DNA from: Petunia secreta | Lineage: Eukaryota > Streptophyta > Magnoliopsida > Solanales > Solanaceae | Direction: 5' to 3' | Length of the DNA stretch: 64,000 nt | Assembly (NCBI GenBank): GCA_029990175.1 | Contig: JARKIP010000616.1 | Span: forward strand, 124,001-188,000 | Notes under the pieces: generated by a model | Databases searched by the model: none | The model's input: only the letters and a program-made list of their open reading frames with translations | Told to the model about the DNA's origin: nothing | Part shown: positions 30,450-41,349 of the stretch, in pieces | Position numbering within the stretch: position 1 is the first letter of the stretch | How the letters are laid out: each line of letters starts with the position of its first letter | Made by a program: the position numbers and the translations under genes

Positions 30450-32428
30450 GACAACCGTGGTTGCAAGGTAAGAGGGTGCGGTATGATACCGTGAAGGATG
30501 TGTACAAAGTGAGCAAGGGGCAAAGAACTTATGACATTGAACCTTGCCGGGCAAAGTTTAAGTTCTATCATAGTACATTTTCTTGGCCTATTCAAAAGAG
30601 AAAGGAGCAAGTATCTCAATCCAAGGATGAAAGAAAGCAAACAAGAAGTCCTACATTCACAAGCAACGGTGGGACTAGTGCAAGAAAAGAGTTGACAATA
30701 GTCAACAAAGTGAACCCCAAGCCACAAGCTCCAAAGCCAAGTGGTTCACCTACAAAGAAGAAAGAGACATCAAGTGATGCGTCTCTTAGTCCTAGATTTC
30801 GGGTTGATGTTAAAAGTCCACCTACTCCGGCTATAGGTATTCTTGGGCCTCGTCCCAATTCACCCGAATTTGAGAGACAAAAGATTGAGAGGAGTAAGAG
30901 AGTGACCGGTGACATTCCTCGAGTGGAAAAAGGAGATGATGTGTTGAGTGATGTGAGCGGGATGTCACCACCCGAATCTACACCTAGCCTTGAAAGAAAA
31001 ATGAGGGAAAAGAAAGAGGGAAAAAAGAGTGAGGACACCCCTTATTCTAACCTTAACCCTTTATCTTCGTCTTCTACTTGTGTTAACTCTTGTGTAGGTA
31101 CTCTTGGAGGCCAATCAATGGAGCCTCAATCATGTTCCAAGATTGATGGGCAAGGTGAAGAAGATCTTCAATGTGAACTTCAAGGTGAAGGGACAATCCA
31201 AGACACTTCAAGTGCATTGATTGAGCAAGATGGCCACTCAAAGGTATGTGAAAGTTCTTCCCTTGAACATGTTACTTCCTTGTCTTATGATAGTGTTGGT
31301 GAAAACTCTATACTAGTTGATGAATTGTGTGATTACAATGTGTTTGCAACTAGTGTAGAGTCGGTTGGTCAACTTGTGTGTGATTGTGAACCACTAGTTG
31401 AGAGGGATGATAAGCCACATCATGATGTGAGCTCGGTTTTCATTGAACCTCTCATTAGTGAAGAATGTGTAGTTGACCCTATTTGTGATCCTTGTTATGA
31501 CACTCCACCTATATTTGATAAAGGGGAAGATGAGTTGAATGAATACCCTATCATTTCCCTTGATGAATTGCTTGATAATGGTGGGCCTATGTCTTGTAGT
31601 GAAGTTGGTAGTGACCTTGAGGAGTCCCTAGTGAATGAGATGGATCGAATTGTTTTCAATGACTCCTCGGGTGAGAGTGAAGAACCTAGTCTTGATACCA
31701 TGTTTTTGGGTGACCATGAATTTGAGGTGCATGCTTTTACATTTCCATTGTGTGAAAATGATCTCATTTGTGGTAACGAATTGTATCGGACTAGGATTGC
31801 TAATAGAATAGAACCTCCATTGTTTGAAAGGTTAGACTCTATGGACGATCCATTATTTGGAACCCCAAGTAGGATGAGTGGTCTTGATATTGGTTGTGTT
31901 GGACCATCTTCTAGTAGTCCTAACCTTCATTGTGTGGACTATAATGATGAAGAACCTATTTTGGAGACGTTCCTTTGGAGTTTGTCTAATGAGGAGGGTT
32001 GTCTTGTAGGTAATTTGGGAGGTGAGGAGATACCTCTTGGTGTGTGTAAGAGTGTTTTTAAGAAGGAGAGTGGAGTAGTCAATATTAGTTGTGAATTGAA
32101 CTATTTTACTTACTCCATCCAACATATTGAGCACACCTTGAGTGTTGGACATACCAAAGCCAATGTTTCACATTGTGATAAAATTGATTCAAAGGCAAGG
32201 TGTGTTGGTAGGAAGCTTAGGGGTCATAGGACATTTGGTTGCTACATGTTGCATAACTTTGATCTCTTTGCTTGTTTTGAAAATGAGTGCTTGTTCTTGT
32301 TGAGCCAAGAATTTGTTGTCTCCTTTGGAGACATAAGATTTTTGATGAGTATTGATGCTTGGCTCTATCACAAGAGTGTGTTTTCCACACTACTTGCACT
32401 TATTCTTGTTAAGCTAACCTACTTGTGA
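30416..32428 (+). CDS. ORF2 of the gypsy-like element: protease tail plus unknown acidic region, 670 aa
   Basis: It opens in the protease C-terminal block: PMEHYGVWLGQPWLQGKRVRYDTVKDVYK matches the LGRPWL..VIYDG pattern of plant gypsy elements (break this into shorter motifs CPMEHYGVWLGQPWL and RVRYDTVKDVYK). The displayed start is GTG; real coding enters from upstream in this frame. Residues 60-220 are basic and Ser/Pro-rich. Residues 220-560 are acidic, with CYDTPPIFDKGEDEL near 360, comparable to the nested element's ORF. The end is hydrophobic (VFSTLLALILVKLTYL), stopping about 75 bp before the purine tract. No RT or integrase. Function unknown. The long open frame suggests either recent origin or selection. 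Confidence 0.65.
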   Translation: MCPMEHYGVWLGQPWLQGKRVRYDTVKDVYKVSKGQRTYDIEPCRAKFKFYHSTFSWPIQKRKEQVSQSKDERKQTRSPTFTSNGGTSARKELTIVNKVNPKPQAPKPSGSPTKKKETSSDASLSPRFRVDVKSPPTPAIGILGPRPNSPEFERQKIERSKRVTGDIPRVEKGDDVLSDVSGMSPPESTPSLERKMREKKEGKKSEDTPYSNLNPLSSSSTCVNSCVGTLGGQSMEPQSCSKIDGQGEEDLQCELQGEGTIQDTSSALIEQDGHSKVCESSSLEHVTSLSYDSVGENSILVDELCDYNVFATSVESVGQLVCDCEPLVERDDKPHHDVSSVFIEPLISEECVVDPICDPCYDTPPIFDKGEDELNEYPIISLDELLDNGGPMSCSEVGSDLEESLVNEMDRIVFNDSSGESEEPSLDTMFLGDHEFEVHAFTFPLCENDLICGNELYRTRIANRIEPPLFERLDSMDDPLFGTPSRMSGLDIGCVGPSSSSPNLHCVDYNDEEPILETFLWSLSNEEGCLVGNLGGEEIPLGVCKSVFKKESGVVNISCELNYFTYSIQHIEHTLSVGHTKANVSHCDKIDSKARCVGRKLRGHRTFGCYMLHNFDLFACFENECLFLLSQEFVVSFGDIRFLMSIDAWLYHKSVFSTLLALILVKLTYL

Positions 32429-32515
32429 AGTAGAAAACTTTTGTTTTGTGCTTGTTTTGAATGTAGGTTTTGATGGTTTGATTTCGAGGACGAAATCCTT
32501 TCAAGAAGGGGAGGA

Positions 32516-33314
32516 TGATGCAATATAAATTGGCCTAAACAACAACCATCAAGAACCAAGCTTGAAGAGCACAAGGAGTACGAGTCAAGAGCTTCGGAGG
32601 AGGGTTCGAGAGTGATTTGAAGCCAAGGACTTGAGCACACTTGAGGGAGGACCGACTACGGACCAAGGAGGAACACTTAGAGTCCATTTTGAGCCGTATT
32701 CACACCTCCCAGGAAGAGGCGGACCGCCCCCACTACTAGGCAGACCGCCTACCAAAGTTGCACTCTCTGGATTCTGGCAAGAGGCGGAGCGCCTCCCAAA
32801 GAGGCGGAGCGCCTCCCCAAAGAGGCGGAGCGCCTCCTCACTGAAGCACTCTGAGGCGGAGCGCCTCCCCCTGTTGTCTTGACGGGATTTTATGTAATCT
32901 TCCTATTTTGACCCTACGTGGTATTTTATGTCTTAGCCCACTTTGGGGGCCTTTTAGTCATTACGCAAGGGGTTAGGAAAAACTATAATTACACCCCTTA
33001 GCCATTTATTTCATTAGTGAGTTTTGACATTGAATAGAGAGAAGAAAGAATATTGAAGAGGCCGAGCCCTTCGAGTTTGAAGCCCGAGGCTTCGTTTATC
33101 TATGTACTTGGAATCTATGGGGATCGACACCTAGTTGGATCCATTGTAAGGTTCAAGTTTCCCTTTCTCCCTCTTGAATTCAATACACGTAATTGAATTG
33201 AATTCGTTTCTTTCTTCTAATTTCTTGCCTCCCTAGTCTCGATTTCTTGTTATCTTCTACTTGCTTCCGCTCGATTATCGTATATTTTAGCTTCCGCATT
33301 TTTCCATTGCATCA
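32516..33314 (+). repeat. 3' LTR of the gypsy-like element
   Basis: 799 bp with four perfect GAGGCGGAGCGCCTC palindromes (32781-32795, 32801-32815, 32822-32836, 32853-32867), one more than the 5' LTR, plus GAGGCGGACCGCC near 32716. The + ORF at 32631-32882 reads through these palindromes and is not a gene. Confidence 0.95.
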
Positions 33315-33779
33315 GAGGGACACCCCTCGGTAGCATTAAAAAAATTTAAAAATTTATGATAGATTTTTCTTGGTAGTCTTGTTTTTTTTAAAAAATATTT
33401 GGTCAATTTTCGAGGCAACTCCATTGAAAAATGGTTAATTCCTGCACAATAAAATATTAAAAATAGGCTACAGCACCCGCCAAACCCAAATTAACCACTA
33501 TCCTGGTATTAAAACAGTTCAAACCTTCCATACATAAGAATAAAGACATGAAACAGGCTTCCAATATTTCGACGATCTTATCGTAATTAATTACACACTT
33601 ATACCAAAAACAAGTATGCAACAATCATAATATAACCAATAGTTATACTAAAAATAAGTCTAACATACAAACAAAGTTTTCAATGGAAAAATATAAATGT
33701 AACACAATACTTTGACTCAAACAAAGTCTTTATTCCCATTGTAACATCATAATAGAAATTGGGAAGATATATATGTAAC

Positions 33780-33960
33780 ATTAACTTAACAACTTCTTGT
33801 ACTTTCTCATAAGATTGAACTACTTCATCCAAGTCTGATTCTGGTACCATGTCAATTGAATCTTCGATCGTATTTGGTACTATTTAACTTGAGTCATCAA
33901 CGTTCATATCTATGAAATATTTGATTTTGATGGAAGAGATAATAAAGTCACTTAAACGGA
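33780..33960 (-). pseudogene. Possible decayed exon in the CACTA element
   Basis: A minus-strand reading with one stop contains NTIEDSIDMVPESDLDEVV and SYEKVQEVVKL, an acidic coding-like stretch of about 43 residues, followed by a pyrimidine-rich region. It could be what is left of a TNPA-like exon. The support is only that the text looks protein-like. Confidence 0.25.
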
Positions 33961-35059
33961 AGATTAAATAGATCTTGAAATAGACACACCTATACTAACT
34001 AAGAAGCTAACAGATTTATCAAGCTATAAATTGATTGAAAGATTTAAAGTATAAATCCAAAGTTAAGATTTATCAAGCTATATACTGATTTAACGTATCA
34101 ATTCATAAACACTACAGTACAAGTGTTCTTGTTTCTACTCGTTTTATACTTTCTCTAATAACATTATTGTTCCTACTTCATTTAAGTTTCATACAAACAA
34201 GCTAAAGAATTTCAAGTTCCAAACTAAACTCAACAATTTCAAGCTAAAGGACATTTGATATTACCCCACCTTATATATTCAGGAAGTGTTTTAGCATTAG
34301 CAATAAATTTTTAACCCCATCTACAAATGTTTTCCTCAACCCATGATTTTCATACAACCTATTATACATCCAACTACAATTTTCATAACATTCCATCTAC
34401 ACAAATCTTACAAAGTGATACATTTAAAACAATGTATAAGATTATATTATTTTACGCTACCAAGTTATCTATTTTTGAAAATCATAACTTGTTTTTCTCG
34501 AATTTCAACCAAACAATGCTCAATTAGCCTTCTACTTAATTAATAACTTAAATATAATCAAAAGGGTCAAAGAATCTAAAATTATACCGTTCTTCTAAAT
34601 ATTCACACTTTTTAGCTTCTTCTATTAAACTTTAATGAATTTAAACCTACAAACCAATTACCTCTACACATTTACTATTTTATTAATGTAACACTGAACA
34701 AACAAATAACTGAAAATTTAAAAAAAAAAACAAAAACTTGTCTTGGTGGTCTCCGGTGACAATGTCGGTGATAGTGGGTAGTGGAAGGGTCGGAATCACT
34801 ATAAATTTTATTTTAAAAAGAAAGTTAGCTATAAACATTGTAAAATTGTGCAGGGTAGGGGGTAGGGGATGAACGCAAGAGGATTGGGGAACATTACCTG
34901 AGGGCAGTGTGGTGGTGCAGTGGGCGGAGTAATGGTGGGCAGCAGGCGGCATAGTGCGGTGGGGGATTGTAGCAGTTGGGTGGATAGGAGAAACAAGTAA
35001 GAAAAAAGAAGAAAGAAAAAAGAAGGGAAAAAAAAAAAGCGGGTTGGTGATAAAGATCT

Positions 35060-35862
35060 AAGTTTTATTACTGAGGGGAGTCCCTCAAAAGTAATTTTGA
35101 TTTTTAATTTTTTTAATTACTGGGGGAGTCCCTCGGAAGCTTTATTTAAAATTTATCATTTTATTTTCCCCAAATCTACCGTGGGAGTCCCTCAGAAGAC
35201 ATATTTAGAATTTATCATTTTTTTCCTAAACGTACCGAAAGGAGTCCATCGGAAGCCATATTTAGAATTAATCATTGTTTTCTAAAATGTACCGACGGAA
35301 GTCCCTGAGAAGCCATATTTAGAATTTATTACTCCCTCCGGTCCATATTATTTAATTTTTTGGGTGTTTTCACGCATATTAAGAAAATCACTTTTTTAGC
35401 ATTAAGTAGCAATATAATTGACTATATTAGACCTTATTCAAACTATTATTACTTATCATTTTATTTAAAATCATTTATTAGCAAGGGTTGATATTGTAAA
35501 ATTGTGTCTTGATTTCTGAAAAGATAAAATATTGTGGACAAAAAAAATAGGCTAAAAAATCAAATAAAAATGGACCGGAGGGAGTATTTTTTTCCTATAC
35601 TGAGGGAGCCCCTTGGTACCCATATATAGTTTTTATCTTTTTTTTTCCTAAAATATACCGAGGGGAGTCCCTTGAAAGTCATATTTAAAATTTATCAATT
35701 TTATTTTACTAAAATGTACCGAGGGGAGTCTCTCGATATACATATTTAGTTTTTATCTTTTTTTTTATCGTAAAATGTACCAAGGGGAATTTCTACGAAA
35801 CAGTGCTCCGACGAATGTCCCTCGGAGAGCTGCCATCGGCATTACGCGCATTTTTAGTAGTG
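35060..35862. repeat. CACTA subterminal tandem array, right end
   Basis: About ten units of 57-60 bp, each with a core like CCGAGGGGAGTCCCTCGG followed by AAGCCATATTTAGAATTTATC and a T-rich tail. Copies start near 35075, 35120, 35177, 35233, 35290, 35598, 35655, 35716, 35778 and 35800. The core is itself nearly palindromic (CCGAGGG...CCCTCGG). A MITE splits the array between the fifth and sixth units. Confidence 0.85.
35332..35584. mobile_element. Stowaway-like MITE in the CACTA array
   Basis: 253 bp with ends CTCCCTCCGGTCCATATTA and AATGGACCGGAGGGAG, flanked by TA at 35330-35331 and 35585-35586. The arms pair well over the first 30 bp. No coding capacity. It inserted into the terminal repeat array of the CACTA element. 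Confidence 0.9.
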
Positions 35863-35910
35863 GAAAAGTCTAAGAAAAATATTCCTTTCTGATGATCGCC
35901 AGATTCTTCT

Positions 35911-35956
35911 ATTAGCAAGGACCTAACAATTATCGCGTCGTTAGGTCCTTTCTAAT
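35911..35956. repeat. Long perfect-type hairpin
   Basis: Arms ATTAGCAAGGACCTAAC (35911-35927) and GTTAGGTCCTTTCTAAT (35940-35956) pair over 17 bp with one mismatch around a 12-base loop containing CGCG. It lies about 50 bp outside the CACTA end. Purpose unknown. Confidence 0.8.
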
Positions 35957-36200
35957 ACAAAAAAAACGTAGGCGCTGGAACTATCCATCTCGCACAATAA
36001 CCTCAAGTGATTTACAAAAGCACTTTTTTGCGCTTACAAACTCGCTTATCTATATAGTCCTTGTAGTGATAACTTTTGATACCAAGTAGTGAAATTTAGC
36101 CCTTTGTATCTAACGTAAGTGCCTACGTTTTAATCATTACTATTATTGTTGAAAAGCTAGGCCTCTAAAGTAAGAGGAAAAATCAATAAATATGTATTTA

Positions 36201-36420
36201 TGAAAAAAAGGAAGAGAAGTATTGGCGTTTAAAGTCTGCCCCTTTCATTCACTATCCAAGAATATACATATATACAAAGAAATATATTGATCCTAAATAG
36301 TAGGACATAATTCTTTACATGAAAAAACTACATTTATAAGACACTTATAGAAAATGGGTTTCAAAATAGAAAATACCAAGAAATCGGGAAACAGATGAGG
36401 AAAGATATATTCTTTCCTTA
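36201..36420 (-). repeat. 3' LTR of the minus-strand copia
   Basis: 220 bp sharing GTTTAAAGTCTGCCCC, TTTCATTCACTATCCAAG and AATTCTTTACATGAAAA with the copy at 39875-40087. Confidence 0.88.
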
Positions 36421-36839
36421 ATACCCCTCATAAGTTGGAGTATGAGGATCGAGAATGACCAACTTGTGAAGTAGAAAAGCGAACTAATTCTTTCATAAAG
36501 CCTTTGTAAAAAGGTCAGCAGGTTGCATTGAGAACTTTACAACGACAATTTGAATATTTACGCTTTAAATCTCATCACGAATAAAATAGCAATTCACTTC
36601 GACCTGCTTTATTTTTTCATGATAGACAACATTAGCAGCAATATGCAATGGCGACTAGCTGTCACAATGTAAACTCATGAAGCAGAATGATCAACACCAA
36701 GAGAAGCTAATAATCCTTTTAACTATTTAAGTTCGCAAGTTATAGTGATCATAAAATGATACTTTGCTTCAGCAGATGATCGATACAGTGGCTTGTTAGT
36801 GTTCCAAGTAATATGTGAAGTTCCCAAGAGCACAAAATA

Positions 36840-37800
36840 TCCAGTCAAATATTACCGAGTCAACGAACAACCGGCCACATATGAATCATAATAAGAAGTA
36901 ATCTCATATCGGAATTGGCTCGAAGCAGAATACCTTGACCTGGACTCTGCTTGAGATAACATACTGCCCTTAATTGATGCTTTTAAATGCTCATTCATTA
37001 GATTCGACATAATTTGAGAACTTAAGTCTAGTAATTTGTCAGGTAAATAGGTCTCCCAACCAAGACTGACCCCGATCATCAGTGTTGTCCCCCTGTAGCA
37101 AGGGCTAGCTCATGATTTGTTCAAAAAGAGTATTGGTTGGTTTAGCTGCAATCAGACCAACCTCGAATACAATGTCCAAAGTGTACTCATGCTGACACAA
37201 GAAAATTCCATCTAGATTGCATGCTACTTCAATTACCAAAAAAGTTTTCAACTTCCCCAAGTCCTTTATATGGGATCATCTATTCAAATAATCTTTGCAC
37301 TGTTGTCTCATTATTATTCAATATAATGAGATCATCCACATAAACAAGGATATTTAGTTGAACAGGACCATCATGAAATGTGAATAAAGAATAATCTGAA
37401 TAAGATTTTTTAAATTCATAACTTTCAACGAAGCAACTAATTTAGCAAACCAACATCTAGATGCTTGTCGCAATCCATACAAATTTTTTGGAAAGCGGCA
37501 TATCTTTCCTGGTGTAGGAGAGACGGAGCCAGGACACATTTTCATGTATACCACTTTATCCAAGTCACCGCACAAGAATGCATTTTGTACATTCATATGA
37601 TGAAGACCCCAATACTTTGCGACTGCAACAACAAAGAAAGTACGTACTATAGTCATCTTTGTAGTGAGAGGAAACGTTTCATGATAATCAATCCCTTCAA
37701 CTTGATTATTTTCAAGTATAACTAAACATGATTTGCACTGCTCTATACTTCCATTCGAGTTATATTTAATTTTATAGACCCACTAGCTTCCTATCGCTTT
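36840..37800 (-). pseudogene. Copia RT and RNase H start, broken
   Basis: Minus-strand blocks: TKMTIVRTFFVVAVAKYW, MNVQNAFLCGDLDKVVYMKM, FPKNLYGLRQASRCWF, then in another frame the catalytic YVDDLIILNN near 37325-37345. The part at 36852-37079 corresponds to the region after RT that leads into RNase H. Several stops and shifts. Confidence 0.85.
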
Positions 37801-38275
37801 TTTTTCTCGGGGTCAAATCTTCTATTGCCCATATACTATTCTCTTCTAAAGTTTGTTTCTCATTTCTCATTGCCTCTCTCTATAATTCTTACTTCATTGC
37901 CTCTACATAGGTACTTGGTTCACGCCCTACAATAACACTAGCCAAGAAAGACATACATTGCGTGGAGAACTTATTATAGCTCACAAAATATGATATAAGA
38001 TAAGGAGTGCCTTAGGAGTTTGATAGGAATGTTGAACTTGTCGAGGGGCTACCTCGGACAGCACGAGTGATATAATCATTCAAATTAACTAAATGCTGAT
38101 TTTTTCTTTGTCCTCTATCAAGTTGCTCATCCGCACCATCACCCCCAACTATATCATCACTGTCACTTTCCCCATTGTCTACATTATCTGCAATTTCTTG
38201 CTCTTCTTTTCCTCATATTTCTACTCCGTTATTTCTAAACTAAATTACCAACTTGAGAAATTAAGTCAACCACCT

Positions 38276-39861
38276 TCAAAAAGAGGGATAACTCAGCCTC
38301 GTATGCCATAGTTCAAAGAATGTAGAAGCCGTTGTCTTGCGAACATGTGCCGACGCCACTCCTTTAAGCCAGTAAAGGCCCCCAAGTTGTTCACCCGCTC
38401 CAATCAGCCTTCTCATATCTAGGTACTGTATAATAAAAAAAAAATTATCAATAAGTTGGCCCACTAACTTTGAATCATGTAGAATTTTTTATACAGAAAT
38501 CAAGTTGCAATACAGATTAGGTACAAATTTTTGATAGGGAAATCAAGTTACAACGTAGATTAGGTACAAAAAGGACATGGTGCAACTTTAAATCCCGTCG
38601 AAGAGCCATAATTCCTTTTTTGACCACCAATGTCTGTTCACCATTTTGTAAACTGATTGACCACGGCTGTATATCACGAACTTTTTCTAAGCAGGCATAT
38701 GTTCCTGTCATATGATAAGAAGCGCCACAGTCAATAATCCAAGACAATTTTTGCTCACCTGGCATCTTTTTAGTACTGCCATTTTTGTATGTGTTCAACA
38801 TGTCTATCGACCTTTTACATTGCTCATTGTTCAGGCTAATAAAGCCTTTTCTGTAAACGTCACTTATAGTTCCTTTTTCTCCTTTCGCTTCTAGGTGCTT
38901 GGACAACATTGGCTCGTGCGAGAGCATTTGCTCCCTTGTCACGACTAACACCAGTCCTGCGCTTGCGTTCTCTACCACGTCCAGGTGTGTTGGGGCATGC
39001 CCTGCTGCCCCACCACTCTGGATATCCAATTAGTTGGAAGCAAGACTCATCATCGTGCCCTTGTTTGCAGTGTGAACAAACTGTACATTTATCCCTTGCC
39101 TCCCACCTTGAAGCTCGACCAACAGCTTGTACTGCAGAGCTCATGGGGTTCCTTTTTCTTCCTTAGTTCGAGTCATGGTCATCACACGTTCTTGCTGAAC
39201 AATTCTCGAGTAAACTTGGTTTGGATTCGGCAATGGTTTTGTTCTCAATTTATTTCAACACATAGTTTCGTAGCCTTCATCATCCAGACCCATTGAAAAG
39301 ATAAATATTTTCCTCTTCATGTTTCTTTTCCAGTTCTGTAGTGATATTACAGCTGCATGCACCCCCAAACCAGAATCTGATCATAGCTGGTATATTCACC
39401 CTAAATATAATCATCTTGAGCCGACCATAATATGTAACTACGGCCTGCCAATCTTGTCTGCACTTTACAACATCTAATTTCAGCTGTTGCACTTTTGCAC
39501 CATTTCCAACAAAGAGTCGCATCTTAATATCCTCCCACAAATCCTTCATGTTCTCCAAATGAGATATAGTCAAATGAAGCTTGGGTTCGATGGTGTTAAA
39601 AATAAAGGAGACAAGCATTGAATTGACTGTCCACTAATCTTCAATTTTTGGTGAATCTTCTTCTGGTTGTTTAACAGTGCCATCGGTGAACCCATATTTT
39701 TTCTTGGCCCTATGAGCAGTTTGAATAACTCGCGCCCATTCATTATCGTTCTCTTCCGTTAACATAACCTGGGTAATAATATTAGTCGAGTTATCGTTCG
39801 AATTTAGTGTGTACGGACTCGAAGGTTTTTTCTCAGAGGCTACTTTGCTATTGTCAGCCAT
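38276..39861 (-). pseudogene. Copia gag, protease and pre-integrase, broken
   Basis: Gag begins with MADNSKVASEKKPSSPY at 39861 just downstream of the primer site and continues through a second frame (39618-39280: ENMKDLWEDIKMRLFVGNG, KVQQLKLDVVKC). A CCHC knuckle CSHCKQGHDDESC followed by FQLIGYPEWW (39144-38860) and the protease motif WIIDCGASYHMTG with HHVLFVPNLRCNLISLSK (39029-38517) follow. The last piece (38464-38276) has the LWHTRLSYPSF integrase-leading motif. The normal D(S/T)GA is DCGA here. Multiple frame breaks. Confidence 0.88.
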
Positions 39862-39874
39862 CGCTCAGATACCA

Positions 39875-40087
39875 TGAAAAAAAAAAGTGAAGTATTGGTG
39901 TTTAAAGTCTGCCCCTTTCATTCACTATCCAAGAATATATATACAAAGACATATTAATTCCAAATAGGATATAATTCTTTACATGAAAAAACTGTAGCTA
40001 TAATACTCTTAGAGAAAGTAGATTTTTAAACAAAAAATACAAAAAAGTCAGGAAACAAATATGGAAAGAATAGTATTCTTTCCTTCA
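39875..40087 (-). repeat. 5' LTR of the minus-strand copia
   Basis: 213 bp. On the minus strand it runs from TGAAGGAAAGAATAC to TTTTTTTCA, directly before the primer site TGGTATCTGAGC. Confidence 0.88.
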
Positions 40088-41349
40088 AAATATAAGTGAC
40101 GCTGACAGTTGGATTTGTGTTTGGATTTTGCCTTTTCTCTGATGGTTACTCCAGACTCCTTTATTTGTTTTTGCAGTATTGGCAAGGGTTTTAATAAAAC
40201 CGAAGAAAAGTAAGTTTTACCTTCTTGTTTATTTTAATAGTTTTTATTACCTTCTTGCTTATTTTAATAGTTTTTATTTACTCTTCGATATGTGTAAAGG
40301 TGCATTTTACATTATAGTTCGTTTAAATTTCTTACTACAAGAAACAGACATTTTTGTGTAATCATGGTTACATGTGAAGATTTAACCAAAAGGACTCTTC
40401 AAGTCCTCAATTAAAAAACTAACCCTTTCTTTTCTTTTCCCTTTTTTTTCGTCCACAGAAATGTTAAAAAAAGGGTTAAGTAGATCAGGGGCTTAATTAT
40501 ACATTTTAAAACTTTGGGTCATATGAAACTTTATAATAAAATACACTCCCAAGAAAAATTTTGGTAACCGTGCACTATCATTTCAACTTTTTCTTTCTTC
40601 TCTCTCTTCTCTCTTTGTATTCTTCTACATTTCTCTCCGCCAACTACCAAAGTCCACCGCTTCGACCACCGTAACAACTTAAAATTTAAGTGTGTAAATC
40701 GTAACCTAGTACTCCGGTCATCATCATCCTCGTTTTTCCGGCAAAAAAAGGCGCTAAAAATCTGTAAAGATAAACCCTAGCTTAAAAGTTTATCTTTTTG
40801 TGTTGTTGTTTGATGACTGTATTTTTTTAAGAAAATATAGGATTTTATTGGTGAAAATGTAGTATTTTTAGAGAACATTTAGGGTATTTTGATGATTTGA
40901 TGAATGATGGTATTGTCGGAACTATTGAGGGTTGGTGATAGTATTTTTTTTATTTCTCTTTGTGGGTGTTGTTTTATAGTATTATTTGTAATGTTGATGG
41001 GTTTTTAACCAACCTAAGTAGATAAATTTGAAGTCAAAGAATTTTAGTTTTAGTTGCATGACTGAAATTGTACAATGTCAACTTGAATTTGTTTTATAGT
41101 GTTAGTTGTAATGTTGATGAATTATTTCAATCAAAAGCTAACTTGAATTTAAGACAAAAGTGAAATTTGTATGTTCCCAAGGCTATTGGTGAAACCTTAG
41201 TTAGTTATTTTATTCTTTTAACTTGAATGCTGGTATATGTTATCTTTGCTTAACTTTGTTTTGTTTACACTGTTTTAGCTATCTGTACCGTTTGTTAATA
41301 TAAATGATTTAACAGGACAATATTCCTTTTATTATTTATACTAGATAGT
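40088..41349 (+). other. Upstream region of the DUF1985/Ulp1-like gene
   Basis: AT-rich. A CTCTCTTCTCTCT-rich tract with CCGCCAACTACC (40590-40680) and TCTCCGGTCATC-type text looks like an untranslated leader. The possible left end of the Mutator-like element should be in this stretch, but I could not find a terminal inverted repeat matching the right side. Confidence 0.35.

Larger units (their letters stand above)
22767..33314 (+). mobile_element. Non-autonomous gypsy-like LTR retrotransposon
   Basis: Direct LTRs with ends TGATGCAAT...ATTGCATCA are flanked by the 5-bp duplication GAGGG (22762-22766 and 33315-33319). A primer site near tRNA-Met follows the 5' LTR and the purine tract AAGAAGGGGAGGA (32503-32515) precedes the 3' LTR. 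The internal region has a long leader, split by a second LTR element, then two overlapping ORFs with a decayed aspartic-protease block but no RT, RNase H or integrase. It must have moved with proteins from a relative. Truncated kin lie at 1329-2913. Confidence 0.94.
22453..35862. mobile_element. CACTA (En/Spm) element, non-autonomous, with nested insertions
   Basis: It starts CACTACTAGAAAAATGG at 22453 and ends ATTTTTAGTAGTG at 35862, flanked by the 3-bp duplication GAA (22450-22452 and 35863-35865). Without its insertions it is about 2.6 kb. Both ends carry CCCTCGG-type subterminal repeats: few on the left, about ten in a 57-60 bp register on the right. The interior 33320-35040 is AT-rich with at most a decayed coding trace. 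No transposase. It contains an LTR element (22767-33314) and a MITE (35332-35584). Confidence 0.93.
36201..40087 (-). mobile_element. Decayed Ty1/copia retrotransposon (minus strand)
   Basis: Short direct LTRs (36201-36420 and 39875-40087) enclose minus-strand gag, protease, part of integrase, RT and RNase H remnants. The primer site TGGTATCTGAGC (39863-39874) adjoins the 5' LTR and a purine tract TATGAGGGGTAT adjoins the 3' LTR near 36421. Most of integrase is deleted between about 38270 and 37800. The LTRs have diverged by small indels and the flanks (ATTTA and AAATA) do not clearly match. Short LTRs and the Gag style suggest the Ale/Retrofit group, an inference. Confidence 0.9.

Noticed and set aside
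32631..32882. ORF in the 3' LTR with repeated AERLPKRRSAS
   Set aside because: It is a translation of the palindromic GGCGGAGCGCC units. The repeat, not a protein, explains it.
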